Part shown: in pieces, positions 22,791 to 35,910 of the stretch
Layout: every line of letters starts with the position of its first letter
How positions within the stretch are numbered: position 1 is the stretch's first letter
Position numbers and translations under genes: made by a program
Notes under the pieces: generated by a model
Seen by the model: the letters and a program-made list of their open reading frames with translations, nothing else
What the model was told of the DNA's origin: nothing
Databases searched by the model: none
DNA from: Numida meleagris
Lineage: Eukaryota; Chordata; Aves; Galliformes; Numididae
Direction of reading: 5' to 3'
DNA length: 64,000 bases
Assembly (NCBI RefSeq): GCF_002078875.1
Contig: NC_034411.1
Location: 1,347,582-1,411,581, forward strand

Positions 22791-25750
22791 TACTTTATAT
22801 AGCCACAGACTTGACCTCTAAGTGCCTTAAAAGGGCTCACATACTTAAAGGTGCATTACCAGGCCTTACACTAATTCACTGTGATAGCTAAAGTGCTTTG
22901 TGTATACCACAAGAGACCAGAAGCCCTTGAGGATCCTTTCGAGCAGAGCATGTGGGCAGTTAACATTATTCAGCTTGAATTTTGTATTTGCAGCCAGTCA
23001 TGAGTGAAAGTAGGGGTAGACTATTTGCATATTGTTTTGGTATAAAGCTGGAAAAATGCTTCCATATGTGTAAGTCAAATAACTTCATCCTGTGTGTTTT
23101 TTACACGGCTGGAAAACTCGAAAGAAGCGGAGGCCCTGCCTTGCTTGTTGGTTTTTTTTTCCTCTTTTCCTCACTGCAGATTTCTTGGGAGCGCTCATCC
23201 CTCCCTCTCTTTAGCTGTGCTGGTCTAAGCGGGAATACTTGAGACTGATTTTAATTCTTAACTAGATGGACATGATTTATTAATTCACATTTGAAATAAC
23301 AATTGCAGTCGGAAGGAATCAGCTGAAAGCCTTAATTACATTGGAAAATATGCTTCAGTGTAGCATGGTCCCATCCAGATTTCAGAATGCATAATTATCA
23401 TCATTTTTTAATTTTTATATTTGAGAAATTGTGATGGGGACCAGACTTTGCTGGCTACTCGCACTGCTTCAAAGCAGTGTCTAAATCAGAACCGAGTCTT
23501 TAAATAGATCATTTTCTTACTTGCTTGTTAGTGCCCAACCACATATGTAGACTTATTGTGCAGAGTTTGGCCTAAGCGTTGTATTATTTTTACATCTGAG
23601 CCAACTAGCAGTTTCTGTGCCCAGTTCTGAAGAAAAAAAAAAGATGTTAAACTGTGAATGTGCACAGGCATATGAGCTGAGATTAGGTAATTTGGGATCA
23701 CTCCATAGAAATCACATATGGGCTTTGGGAACTGGGAATGCATTCCTGCTTGAGCAGTGACCAAATGGAGAATGGGGAAAGCAAGACCAAAGTAGTAAAA
23801 AAAAGCTGCAAAAAACATCAAACTTTCTGAAATGAAAAAAATGAACTGCAGAACAAAAAAAAAAGAAAAACCAAAGCCTTCCTTCCCTTAATCTTGAAAA
23901 AAACACGACATTTGGAAGAGACACTGGCTCACTCAAGCCCAGTGAGGTAACACATGAGTCCTTCTGTAGCTACGGTTGCAATTCCGATCACCATGCTGTC
24001 TCTTAAGGCTTTATACTTCATACTACTTCCTCTAGCTTCATCCAAAGATACTGCTGTGTGTGGTGGATCGGGGGCCAGCCCCACACACCACATGGGCTCT
24101 CTGTGTCCCTCCCTAAGCAAAAATATCTTTTTTTTTTTTGCACTGCCTCTACCAGACTCTGGATAAGGAGCACAGTTTGCTTGCCAAGTTCATGAAGTAG
24201 ATTGACAAACGCTGAAAATACATATTTCCTCCTCAGCAAAGGGCTCTTCCCAGTCTTTGCCTGAAACAGAGTAGTCTGAAGTTGTACACAGAAGTGCAGA
24301 AGCAATGGGTTAGACTGGGGAAGGAAATATCACTTTAAGCACTCTCAGTGTCCTTAGCTGGTGTTAAAAGCTTTTGCCTTTTCCCTCCAAACTTGAAGAA
24401 ACTTCTTACACCTGTACGCGTGCAGAAATGTACCTCTGAAGTAAAACACAGTAAGTGCTCTTCAGAAGCCTTTGTTAAAATAGAGAGGAGGATCCTCCTT
24501 TCATTCCTAGTCCTTCAGATGTGCACAACTCTTCAAACATTTTTCCAGGCAATCAGCATGGCTCTCTCTGGTTACAGCTTGCATGATGAAATGATTCCGC
24601 TTATTCTCCTTTCTGAAAGATGGAAATGATGCTGCCTAGCTGTGTTCTTCCCTAGCGCCTTTTGCCCAGTGTAGCTTTCGCTCTGTTGAGCCCATGATAC
24701 ACCCATGGGGTACTTCATCATCTCTCCAGGTCTCCTACAACATTTGTTGTTGTTGCCATCCTCCCTGAGCCCGCTCAGAACCCCTGTTTGTTGACTGCCC
24801 AACGAGCCCACCTCATGTGTGATGCAGCCTTCTATGTGCACAGGGCTTGCTCAGACCAACAGAGCCAGGATATCCCACAGCGCTTCACCAGAAGGCTCCT
24901 AGCCTTCGGAGATGGCTACCTTTCTTTAAAGGCCTGTGAACATTTGGAGGAAAGGGGATGGATGGAGCCAGCAGGGCAACTGTATCTGGTAAATTCCCCT
25001 CTGCTGTCCCCTCGGCTGGCTGGAGATGAAGAAGGCAAAGGCAAGACTGTACTTGGAAGAGCAAAAGCACGATCCTTTCTCCTCCTGGCGTGGTTTCCAT
25101 CGATATTTGCTGTCTGCCAGCGTCGCCGTGATTTACAGAGCACTGGGTCATCATTATGTACGTGGTGCCAATGAGGGCAAGAATAACCCCAGGAGCAGTC
25201 TATTTTCTGTCACTGAGCCCCTCTACAACATCCAGCTGCCTGATGTTTAAACATGACTGGAGTTACGTTCAAGCTGTTTGCTCATCCTTTCCCAGAAATA
25301 ACGCTGTTTAAACATGCACACATACGTACTATGTTTTATGTGTACGTATAGATAAAAGCATATACCTACACACCCACAAACACATGCGTATGTTGTGCAT
25401 GCCACACTCATCAGCTGTCTGCTTAAGAAAAGCAGGACAAAGCTCTGAGCAAACTGAAAGCGAAGGAAGGGAATCAAGGCTGAGGTCTGACGGGGGGAGA
25501 CAGTTTCAGTGAGCAGTGTAGCTCTGTCATTTTGGAAACAGGATTTCTGAGAACGGAGAGCAGTGTTACTTTAGGATCTGATTTTATTCTGAATGTTTGA
25601 GGGCTTAAATGAAAGGTAACACCACAACAAGTGCACAGCGAGCATTGTTGGTGCAAAAATCACACCCTTATCTGACCCCAGCAGTGATGTTTCTGAGCAC
25701 TAAGCACCCCTGTCTTTATCCTCCTTGCTCCCTGGCAGTGAAAGAAGTTT
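22791..25750. other. Unique DNA, no gene seen
   Basis: Mixed composition, GC-moderate at 24650-25200 where a 128-codon plus frame (24788-25174) overlaps minus-strand frames; none is recognised. 25312-25408 contains broken alternating purine-pyrimidine DNA (TACGTAC, GTGTACGTATA, ACACATGCGTATG words), possibly Z-forming. A weak MIR-like match near 24595-24640 is too short to call. Confidence 0.55.
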
Positions 25751-25808
25751 ATTTTTATTCCCATTTCTGTGATAGGAAACTCAGAATCAGGGAGACGATA
25801 ATTTGAAC
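25751..25808 (-). repeat. MIR-like relic
   Basis: The segment with CCCATTTCTGTGATAGGAAA followed by CTCAGAATCAGGGAGA matches, in reverse complement, the well-known MIR segment 'CTCAGTTTCCTCATCTGTAAAATGGG'. It is short and diverged, as expected for old elements in birds. Confidence 0.45.
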
Positions 25809-28800
25809 TTTCAAGGGATTCTGTTTAAATAACTAGGTATAGAAGGAAGGCAGCATGCCAGGAAAAGAAGGTCTTCTGAAAACATTTCTGCAAACATCAG
25901 GAGGGAGCCAAATGCCTTCTGCTCTGCTGGCCCTCCTGGGAAGGACGTTTTCTGCAACCCTGGCCTTAATTGGTGCTGAGCACTGGAAAATTCTGGTCCT
26001 CTACCCAGCAGTATGGCATTACAGGTCAGCCTGGTGTATCCCAGGCCAGGGTATGCTGCATGAGGCCATTCATCCTCTGATGCAGTCTTTGGCCTGGATG
26101 TACAGGCCCAGTTTTATTTTGCTTTATTTGTAGGAGGAAAAAAAATACTCTCCCAACACACTTATTTTCATCCTTTCTTTTTGTTTATTTGTTTATTTTT
26201 GGTCACTCTCGTCTTTCAGAGTGGGATTTGCAATAGGTTGGCCCATCCCACCCTTTCCAAAACACACTGAAAAGGAGCCATCTGTGGGTTCCCTCTGTTG
26301 ATATCTTTCCAAAAGACCTTGTAAAGTGACATTAATTGTTTTGACTGCATGCACCTATTCGTTATTACACACTGCTGCCTGATTCCTGCCATTCTTTTTC
26401 CTTTCCCCAAGTAATAATCTTACGCTATGCTCAAATATTTGTGTACGATCAACTCGGGGAAGTCAGCCAAGAAGCCTTCCTCCCGCCAGGACCCTGAACG
26501 CGGAGATGTTCCGCAGTCAGTTCAGTGCAGGGAACACATTTCATACTTATCAGGCAATTTCTTGTGTACAGATGGGACCCTCCCGCACCACATTATTGAA
26601 ATTAGCTCCTCCAGATTCCTTCCGCTGGTGGCTTGGACTGCCTGGAGAAGATGTGAGCACGTCACCTTCAGAGTTATCTCTGCTGATGTATGGGTTGTTG
26701 ACTGCACTGGCTAAGAGCTGACATCCAGAGCTGCACATTTCTTTCTCCAGTAAAGCCACGGCAATCTGATGGACTTCCTGGGCAATATCAAATCCCAAGC
26801 ACCAGCTTTATAAAAGCGACTTCAGAACACCACCGAATTATTAGTATTCTTTTTCATAATACAGATGCTGTTTCATTTTATTGAAAAAAAAAAAAAAGAG
26901 AGCAAGAGAGAATGTTTTTTCTTCCAGCCCTCCTGGGATTTATTTTGTAGAATATATCAAAACTGGGAAGACTTCTCCAGTGCCAGGGGTCAGAATCTTT
27001 GACTAGTTTGTTCTAATGTGAACATATAAAAATTCACTCAGTGCTCATTCTCTGCCTTTTATTTAATGTACAATCCAGGTAGCTCCACTTTGATTCCTTA
27101 CATTACTGTCCCTAGCACTGAACATTTGCTTTGAGTGTTTTAAATTTCTTTCATGAATTCCGAAGATGGGAAACTTCAGGAAAATTGCCTTTAGCCTAAT
27201 ATGTATTGATGTACTATTGCCAGTAAAACAATTTTGTTATTCCAGCTGACAATGAATAAACAACTCCTTTATATTCCTTCTGGGAAGCTCTAACTTAAAA
27301 TATTCTTCTCTGTAATACATCCACTTAAAAATAGCATTTTCTTACTAGTTTCCTGTGAATCATATCTGCATACCTTAATAAGTAAGTGTTTAATATTTTA
27401 ACTTCTATTAATACAGAATAGTAAATGCTGCTGAAAGTCGGCTGAAGTAAGAACCATGACAAGCAGCTAACTTACGTTTTTCTCTGCATCATTGTCATCA
27501 TCATCAAGTACTATCAATATAAGGACCAGCCAAATCATAATTTCAAAGGAATTGTTTTTTTCACTGACTCCTAAGGGTAAAAGTTGTCATGCAGACCCTT
27601 TATTGTGACAATGATTCATGAGAAGAAAAGAAATCAGCTTGATTCTCTCATCACCAGTGACATTTCCTTTGGACTGGCTGTTCCAATTTTTTTTTTTCCT
27701 TATAAATAGATTACTGGTGATCTTACACTTTACAGGTAAGGGTGACAAATATGGAACCCAGATGGATATATCTGTTAGTCATCTTTTAATATAAATCTGG
27801 GCTGTGAAGTGTGATCACCAAACATAGCCTTGCTACCTCAAGGCTTTTGCCCTTCTCTTGTAAAAGGAAGCAAATTCACCTGTGCTGTATATTTCAGCTG
27901 CGTGAAAATTTGTGTCCAGGTATGACTTTGGCTGTCTCTCCGATTTGCAAATGAAAATCCTAATGTGGAGCAACTCTGCTTAGTGAAAGCTTGGCTGTTC
28001 TTCAGGTTGGCATTGCTTGTTTGAGGCTACGTTGGCCAGTACTAAAATGCCTTTAAATTTGCCGAAAATGACAGCTAAGGAAAGCATTGTGCTGGTGTTT
28101 TGAGGCAGACCTTAGAAGAAGGACTGCTTTTGTCTGAAATCATACACAGCATCATGTGCAAGTGTTTCTTGTGTTCTTTGTCAAGGGGTTATGAAGGCTC
28201 CACCCATGCTTCTGAGCATGTAGGAATGTTGCTGATGGAAGGGGAAAGCACTTTGCAGGGCTGCAGTATGCACCTCCATGGTCTAAGATGAGAACAATAT
28301 GCCAGAAAATGTCTTCGATTGCTTTAAGCCTCCTGTCCTCCACCCCGAGGCACCGCTGGAGCTGCTCTCTTGCTTCCAGCCTGATTCCAGTTTGTTTCTG
28401 AACATCCCATTTTAAGTAAGCAGGTGGCCAAGGTCTTTGCGTGTCTTGGTCACCTTACCTCAGGCACAGTGTAAAACAAAACACAGACAGTCAGTGGGAA
28501 CTCAGACCAGGGCTTGTTTCTGTGATTCTGACTGTGCACTCCCCACTCTGTGCAAATATTCGTTTCTGCATGTTTAATCTGACACCTTTTGCACGCAATG
28601 CACTCACTCAAAACATCAGTAATGAATGAGCACTACCAGCCCCTTTTAGATATGTGATTGGGTAGCTAATTCACAAATGACTGACTACTCAAGTAGAGAG
28701 AGCATATGGAGGCTCTGTGAGCGACTGTCAACACAAGGAAAGTAGGCAGGGAAGGCGATTGTTAAGAACCGAAAACAACAGTGAACAAGAAAGTCCTTGA

Positions 28801-31800
28801 AGGAGTGTGGCACTGGGTCTGCTCCAAGCATGAATTTATGAAAACGCGTGGCCAAAACAAAAGAAGATGGCAGCATCGGTTCCTATGTATGCTCCTCGTT
28901 GTTGGTTATTATTATTCCAATTTTTGACACTTGAATGAGATGTGGTGTAATTGGGCTTCATAGCTGCTGCTGCAGGCGACATCAATTGCCTTCTTTTAAA
29001 ACGATGATGGCATTGAGGGAGACTTTCTTTTTCTTTTACGTTTTGTAGTTGCCGCACTCCCGGTGCCACGTGTACAATCCACAAAAGGGGCACTGGACTC
29101 CTGGGAGGGTCTGTGAGGCTGGGGACTGATCCCACGAAGACATATGAGATAGAGAAGGAAAGAAAAGTAAACATACTCTAGGAGGTTACGCTGAAGCTAG
29201 TCCCAAGATATCTCTTGCTTCTTTTTCTTCTCCAGGTTTTCCTTACTGGTAGCTTAAGCATTTCAATTCCCTCCCAGTAGCTCACAGCGCGTGTAACAGT
29301 ATACAGGTGTATGCAAGAAAACTCCGTTCCCTGCCCTCCTTTGCTTTGATTCAGTAATCAGTTCTGTCAAGTTTGAAGGACCTACAGTTGTCGTGCAAGG
29401 AAAATCATTCCTTAAACTATTTATTTCTCGACAAAAACACCTCTGCATCTCTTGTTTGTATTGATAGGTATACTGCAGGATTTGGTTGGCTTATTTTGAC
29501 TTGGGGAGTTAATAAGATGAGAAGCATTATGTTCTTCAACGTTGGATTCAGCAGGGAAAAGGAAGATGTGCTTGTCATTCTGCTTCTGCATTGAGAAGCA
29601 ATTGTTTACGAAGCAGAACAAATCTTAAAAAAAAAAATGCTGAAAAACTCTAATGAATAAGAGGAATGAAGGAACCCGTGGTGGCTGACCTCTTGGTAGG
29701 GATCGATCCTGCTGGGTACCTATAGTCGTGGCACTGTGCCCCTGGGCCTGCTCCTCCCTGAGTGCCCCATGTGGAGCTGGCAGAGCCCCAGCACAGGGCA
29801 GAGCGCAATGCAGAGCTTCATAAGTGCTCATTCACCTGGAACCAGTGCAGGACAAGAGGAGGGAAATCAGGGGAGCCATGCCTACAGAGTGTTAAAATCA
29901 AAATATTTACCTATCTTGTAAACAGTTTCCCTTCAGGCAGACCCAAACAAAAGAGCAAGACCCAGCACCCCCAAATGAAGGACTGACTGTACCAGGGCTC
30001 TGCTGCAGCTGCTTCATGGAAAAAGGATGCTCAGGATGGAGCCCTTGATGGTGTGTGCTGGGTTCATTGTCAGCAAATTCCTTCCAGAAATGAAAGCCCC
30101 ACGTACTTGCTTGAGTCCCCAGGTGAGTGAAATGTCTTCTCATGTTGCCTCCTTTGCTAAGGCCTATGTTTGTGCGCTGAGCAAAGAAAATTCTGTGGCG
30201 AGAAAAGGAGCCTAAATCGGGAAATGCAACCACAGGAGCAGAAACATCAGTTTACAAAGCTACAGCTTGTAAACAGGACACAGGAACGCTCCTCCTCCAT
30301 GCACACACACAGGTGTGCACCTCCCTTCCCCTCACCTCTGTGTCCCTCTGGCAGAAGGGCTCCCAGCATGTTGTCCCTGCAGCCCCCTCCCCCAGGATGC
30401 TGGCTGCCCCCAGGAGCTGTCAGTGCTGACTTGCAGAGATGCTGACTCTTTGCCATGGGCGTGAGACTCGTGTCTTCCTGCCCTTCCTCAGTCACACAGA
30501 CCTCAGGGTGGGAGTGCTGGAAGAGATGTATTTTCCACTCCTGGTTTGTGACTCTCACAAACACCAGCCTTCAATGGCTTTAAGGCCCTGCCAGCCAGTT
30601 CTCCTTCCTCCCCTTGTTAGTGACATGCCATGCACAGGATCCCCATGACGCAGGGCTGCTGTGGGACACGACGCCGAGCTGGGATTGCCTGTGGGAGCTG
30701 AGTTGCAGCCGAGCAGCAGGGCCTGGGGTGCTCGTATGCCAAGCAACTTTCATGCCTTGAGGTATAATTTTCAGCGCATGTTTTAACTGCTAATGATTTA
30801 GGATCTTAAACAACTTTAAAATATTCCTTTAAATGAAATCTTTGCAGTTAACCTTTCACTGCTTCCAGTTCACGGAATCTTTTACAAGAAAGGGCAGGAA
30901 ATCAATAGCTTTAAAAAGCAAAAGGAACAGCTCTAGCATCAGCATGTGCCATATCATCCTGGTGTGCCAGTGCAGCAATTGCCTAGAGCAGGCAGGAGGT
31001 GACATGGAATAGCCATTCTCTGCCTGGGTGACTTTTGCATTATAATCTGACTCATAAGGATAAAGGGAGGAAGAAGGCTGGTTTCATCACTGAGCCATTA
31101 TCAGGGGAACCTGGGGCAAATGATGTTTGTCCGTACAGGAATCCCTAAATCCACTGATTTCTCAGAGCTCTTTTGTGTGAGTGTGGCAAGCAGGATTGTA
31201 GCCTGCTTTTAATGTAGTGCTGGTCCTGAAAACTGTTGCTACTTTTGTCGCTCTATTACAAGTGCTGTAGAAAAGAAAGAGATCTAGAATTAAGCTAGCT
31301 GCTTACCAGCCCCCATTTCCCTCCCCACGCAAACAAATCAAACCTATCCCCTCTCATACGTGCACATACACCTCCCATTCGGTAAGTTTCACTTTGTTCA
31401 GTTTTCTATACTTTTGACTCAGGTGCTGGAAGGTTGGATATGGGGTCATTCACTAACCGGTTCATGTGAATACTGCAATTCACGTCAGGTCCCCCTCCTC
31501 TCCTCAATTCACCTGAAATCTCTGCTGTGCAGGGACTGAAAACACAGTCCTGGTGGTAAGAAATAAAGAAAGTGCTGTTGCTCCACAGCGGTGCTGGGAA
31601 AGGATGTTCCTGGCCCATGCAAGACAAAATGGGCTGTCTGGATGTCACATAGTACTGAGGCAGCAGGTTAGTACCCGTTTGACCCTCCTATGCAGAAGCT
31701 GGAACTTCTGTTCAGCCTTTGCTTCTTCCTGAGACCTGGGACATACCCCTTTTGGAGCCCAGGGGAGGGCAAAGCAGAGAGGCTATTACTCACGGATGCC

Positions 31801-31959
31801 AAAAACCCCACGCACGTGCCACTCGCTGACAGCAGTTCCTGTGATGAAAGGGCTCTGCTCAGGTACTGGCACAGACAGGGGCTGTGATCTGGGGGAGGTG
31901 TTCTGCCCACCTTCTGGAACTGACTCCTCTGTCTCTCAGGAAATGATTTAAATCTATCT
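25809..31959. other. Unique DNA, no gene seen
   Basis: A long stretch without recognisable genes or repeats. 26884-26897 is an A14 run. A 26-bp segment at 27710-27735 lies between a T-rich acceptor and a CAG|GTAAGG donor but codes for nothing recognisable. Near 30120 a CAG|GTGAGT donor has no convincing acceptor. GC-rich patches at 29680-29860 and 30270-30740 hold short overlapping frames only. Confidence 0.55.
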
Positions 31960-32107
31960 GCATGCTTTCCCTGTCTGTAAGAATGAGCTGACTCTCCTCA
32001 CCAGTGTATTTGGGGAACAAATTAATAACGTCAGGCGCTCAAGAGGAAAAGTTTTTCAATGTGTATTTGCTCTGCAAAACTGCTCAATATTGTTATTATT
32101 TATTATT
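31960..32107 (+). repeat. MIR/L2-like relic
   Basis: The left end (TTTCCCTGTCTGTAAGAATG, then CTCTCCTCACCAGTG) parallels 'TTTCCTCATCTGTAAAATGGG..CTACCTCA' of MIR. The right end (CTGCTCAATATTGTTATTAT) parallels the 'GCTCAATAAATGTTATTATT' tail. Order and spacing fit a single diverged copy on the plus strand. Confidence 0.45.
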
Positions 32108-34762
32108 CTATGGACTCATCACTCTCAGCTACCTTCTGCCAGGAGCTGCTTTGAAAGATGGATAAGTTGCATAAAAATTATTTTCCTTCAGTTTTCTTTG
32201 TGAGAAGGTTTTAAATGTGGTGCGGGGGGATTGCTTCTGTGAGGGTAGGCAAAGAAAGGCATGCAAACATGCTGCTGTGTTGAGATGAGTTTGAAAAGGT
32301 GGAACCAGGGAAAAAAAAAAAAACTTCTCACCTAAATGCGGGCTGCTGGATTACAATATTTTTACTCAAATAAGGGGCACAAATACAAAAAAGCGTAAAC
32401 AATCCTCTGAATGCCAGCAGTTATTTTATTTTATTATCTGCCCTGGAGCATCCAACAAGGAAGGCAAGCCAGGACTGGGCAGCCAGCACTCCTGCTTGTG
32501 AGTGCTGCTGCTGTAGCTGATAGACACCATGGCCAATCCCGCCTCACTCCCTCCTCCCAGTGACTTCCCATCTGTGCAAGTTGTGCCTTACGCTCCCTCA
32601 GGTCTATGTGAAAACTACTGTGAAAGCAGAGTCATTGATTTTATGTAGGTTTCGTACCAGAGCAATTTCAGATGGCACAATACTGATTTCCTCGACTTTC
32701 GCTTTCCTGCTCTTGATACTTGCGTGTCAAACTCAACACCCTTGCCAACACTCTCGTAATAACAAAGTGCTCAGCGTCTCCTCCTCCTCACTAGCGCTGT
32801 CAGCAGGGGAGGTGGAAGGGTGCTGCGGGTGGCTGGGTTTGTTCTGACAGTGCCAACTTTCAGAAGAATCGGCGGAGCTGGTAGGAGGTCTCTGCGAGTT
32901 TGCAGTTCTGGATGTAATTATCGAATCCCTTTGGGGGATATTTCAGCACTGCGCGTCGCTTCTGCAATGGGAGTGGTAAAGTTGCAGCCTGGCCTTCAAA
33001 TCCCTCCTGTGGATGATGGCCAAAGCCAGGAGGTCCGACCTGGGCCCTGCTACCAGGGGCTGCAGGGATTTTGCCTTAGTGAAAGGACATCATTAATGAA
33101 TGAGTATGATGTTTTGGCTTTCCAGTACCGCAAGATGTTGTGATCTGCGATGTGGCACTGGAAAGCACTGGTGTGCAAAAGATGGTATGAAAAGCATTTT
33201 ACCCAAGCATTTTGTAGGATGTAGTAGGGAGGAGTGGAGGATCAGGGACTGAAGTTCTGGCATAGGGACTGCCTGCTCACAGGAAGCACATTATGTTGTT
33301 GTGTTCGTCCTCCAGCTCTTCTTTCATCCCACTTAACGGGCTTATCTCCTCTCTGACTGCACAAGGAGATCAGAGTCCTCAGCCCGCTCCTCTGAATGGT
33401 GTCAGAGGTACCTGTGTAGAGCAAATATCTGCAGCAGAATCCGTGGCGACCATTTGCATGCAGCAAAGGAGGCTGTTTAGGAGGTGCCAGCCAGAAAGCT
33501 TCTTACTTCTCAGCTCTGTGAAGACTCAGACCCTGTGAGACACCAAATACAAGTGGATAAGTGGCTTTTGTCTGTGTGAGTCCAGCAGCCCCTTCATACA
33601 GGTGATGGAACCAGTCATGAAAAAGTGAGAGTCTGCCCATATTCCTTTGAAATAAAAGCCGGTGTCTTATTCAGCGAATTTCCTGCATTTGTCTATATGC
33701 CCTTGTTTCTTTCCGTAGTGCAGCACGCCTGCTCAATTCACGGGCCATTTCAATTGTTTCGTTTCCAAAACGTGGGATAAGCAGTGCACTTAGCTTTAGA
33801 CTCAAAGTCCTTTTCTTCTCCACGTAAAATCCCATCTGCTCTCTTTGTGCGCTACTCCCCTGCCTTCAGCTGCGGCAGGATGCCGGGAGACGGGGAGCGC
33901 ATCTGGGAGCGCACTCCTTGTGCTTATGTTCCCAACCAACCTGGCATTACCTTCCAACCTAAAACCAGCTCTTTGAACAACTGCATTTTTTTTTTTTAAC
34001 ATGGCACAGCGACGTGCCCAGGCTTATAACAAAAATAGACATGCAGAGGGAACTGAAGTTGAGCCTGCAGTCACCAAACTCGCTGGCACGAACTCCTTGG
34101 AAACAGCTGTACACCTTGAGTCAGAGGACATACATCTTCTGCTCTCTCTTCTTGAGCATTGAAAGGATATTATTTTGAAAGTCACTACTCCACAGCCATT
34201 TCTCAGCTCCTCTGCAAACAGAAGAGAGCTTTGCATTAATGTTTTTTTTTTTCCTGCAATTAAATGTGTTTATCCTTTTTTTTTTTTTTTTTGTGAGAGA
34301 AAAGTCCTTTTTATCAGTTTAGAAATAAGGAGGCAAAAATTCTGGGGTCTTTTTTCGGTCTTGAATTTCTCCACTCCCCTTGCATGGCTCATTTCACTGC
34401 CCTGTGTTAATGCTTCTCTTCCACGCAGAGGGGATAGAGCTTACATGTCTCTGTAAGGTTCTGAGGGTAGGCGATGTCGTCTTATTTATAAAATATTCTA
34501 TGCACTATCAGCGGTAAAAATGAAGTATAAGCCCCAACTATCTCTCTATTATTAATTTTGGCATTAGCAAGACATCTGATTTTTGCAGCTGAAGACGACT
34601 TCTCCTTTTTAATATTAGTCCTTCTCATTTCACAAGGTGAGTTGTTCAGCTCTCGGAGAGAAATGGCCCAGAATTCACAAACCAGAGCTGAACAGGAAAA
34701 AAAGGGACAGAAAAATTAGGAAGAATGACCAAATAAGCCAGGCATAAGCTTTTCTTTTCTTT
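32108..34762. other. Unique DNA, no gene seen
   Basis: Contains A13 (32311-32323) and T17 (34276-34292) runs and short frames only. Near 32560-33143 two plus frames (95 and 107 codons) overlap; neither is recognised. The last bases before the gap are pyrimidine-rich (TTTTC-like). Confidence 0.55.
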
Positions 34763-35409
34763 NNNNNNNNNNNNNNNNNNNNNNNNNNNNNNNNNNNNNN
34801 NNNNNNNNNNNNNNNNNNNNNNNNNNNNNNNNNNNNNNNNNNNNNNNNNNNNNNNNNNNNNNNNNNNNNNNNNNNNNNNNNNNNNNNNNNNNNNNNNNNN
34901 NNNNNNNNNNNNNNNNNNNNNNNNNNNNNNNNNNNNNNNNNNNNNNNNNNNNNNNNNNNNNNNNNNNNNNNNNNNNNNNNNNNNNNNNNNNNNNNNNNNN
35001 NNNNNNNNNNNNNNNNNNNNNNNNNNNNNNNNNNNNNNNNNNNNNNNNNNNNNNNNNNNNNNNNNNNNNNNNNNNNNNNNNNNNNNNNNNNNNNNNNNNN
35101 NNNNNNNNNNNNNNNNNNNNNNNNNNNNNNNNNNNNNNNNNNNNNNNNNNNNNNNNNNNNNNNNNNNNNNNNNNNNNNNNNNNNNNNNNNNNNNNNNNNN
35201 NNNNNNNNNNNNNNNNNNNNNNNNNNNNNNNNNNNNNNNNNNNNNNNNNNNNNNNNNNNNNNNNNNNNNNNNNNNNNNNNNNNNNNNNNNNNNNNNNNNN
35301 NNNNNNNNNNNNNNNNNNNNNNNNNNNNNNNNNNNNNNNNNNNNNNNNNNNNNNNNNNNNNNNNNNNNNNNNNNNNNNNNNNNNNNNNNNNNNNNNNNNN
35401 NNNNNNNNN
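34763..35409. other. Assembly gap (647 N) in a TTTTC-type repeat
   Basis: A run of N flanked by TTTTCTTTTCTTT on the left and TTTTTCTTTTG on the right. A pyrimidine pentanucleotide satellite probably spans the gap. The 260-284-codon minus frames through it are nearly all X and not real. Confidence 0.99.
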
Positions 35410-35852
35410 TTTTTCTTTTGCATTTTGTGAGTCATGCTGCGGTCCTTCTTTCCAGATGAGCTGAGTGAGGTGGAAAGAAGAAAAGTAACTCCAATCACAT
35501 AATAAGCTAGAACTTGAACAGAAATCCAATTAGCTCTTTTGTTTTAATGCTAAACTATGTTGCCTTGACCTCAGCCCACAGGTAGTGTTAATGTCCATGG
35601 CTATTGTCAGGCAGTTGTATGAATGTGTTACAAAATTAAATAATGTGGCATTGTGCTGTATGACTACCACTTACGTACTAAATTATCACAGCTCTCCCTG
35701 ACCTTGGCAGCATCATAGGGTCCATATTTTCAGAAAGATGAATTGTTCTCAGAACAGTTTCTTCAGTGTTTTAAACGCACACACTTTTCTTTAACCTTAT
35801 GGGCACACGGTTTCTGCCTCCTTGTACTGACTCGATTTTAAAAACACCAATT
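35410..35852. other. Unique AT-rich DNA, nothing recognised
   Basis: No frame, repeat or RNA gene is recognisable between the gap and the small repeat relic that follows. Confidence 0.55.
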
Positions 35853-35910
35853 CCAATGCAATGCCATCTGAAGTCAATAAAAGGGCTCTTAGTAACTTCT
35901 GTGCTCTGGC
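35853..35910. repeat. Old amniote repeat relic ('GAAGTCAAT' type)
   Basis: CCATCTGAAGTCAATAAAAG followed by CTCTTAGTAACTTCTGTGCT parallels the palindromic core 'CCATTGAAGTCAATGGAAAGACTCCCATTGACTTCAGTGGG' seen, from memory, all through turtle, crocodile and bird genomes. Short and diverged. Confidence 0.4.

Noticed and set aside
24595..24660. Weak MIR-like stretch
   Set aside because: Match limited to a few short words without the collinear core; indistinguishable from chance.
28484..28516. Short 'CAGTGGGAACTCAGACCAGGGC' resemblance to old amniote repeat core
   Set aside because: Only about 30 bp, no inverted partner or second segment.
34675..35529. Minus-strand frames of 260-284 codons
   Set aside because: Almost entirely N's, with short unrelated ends.
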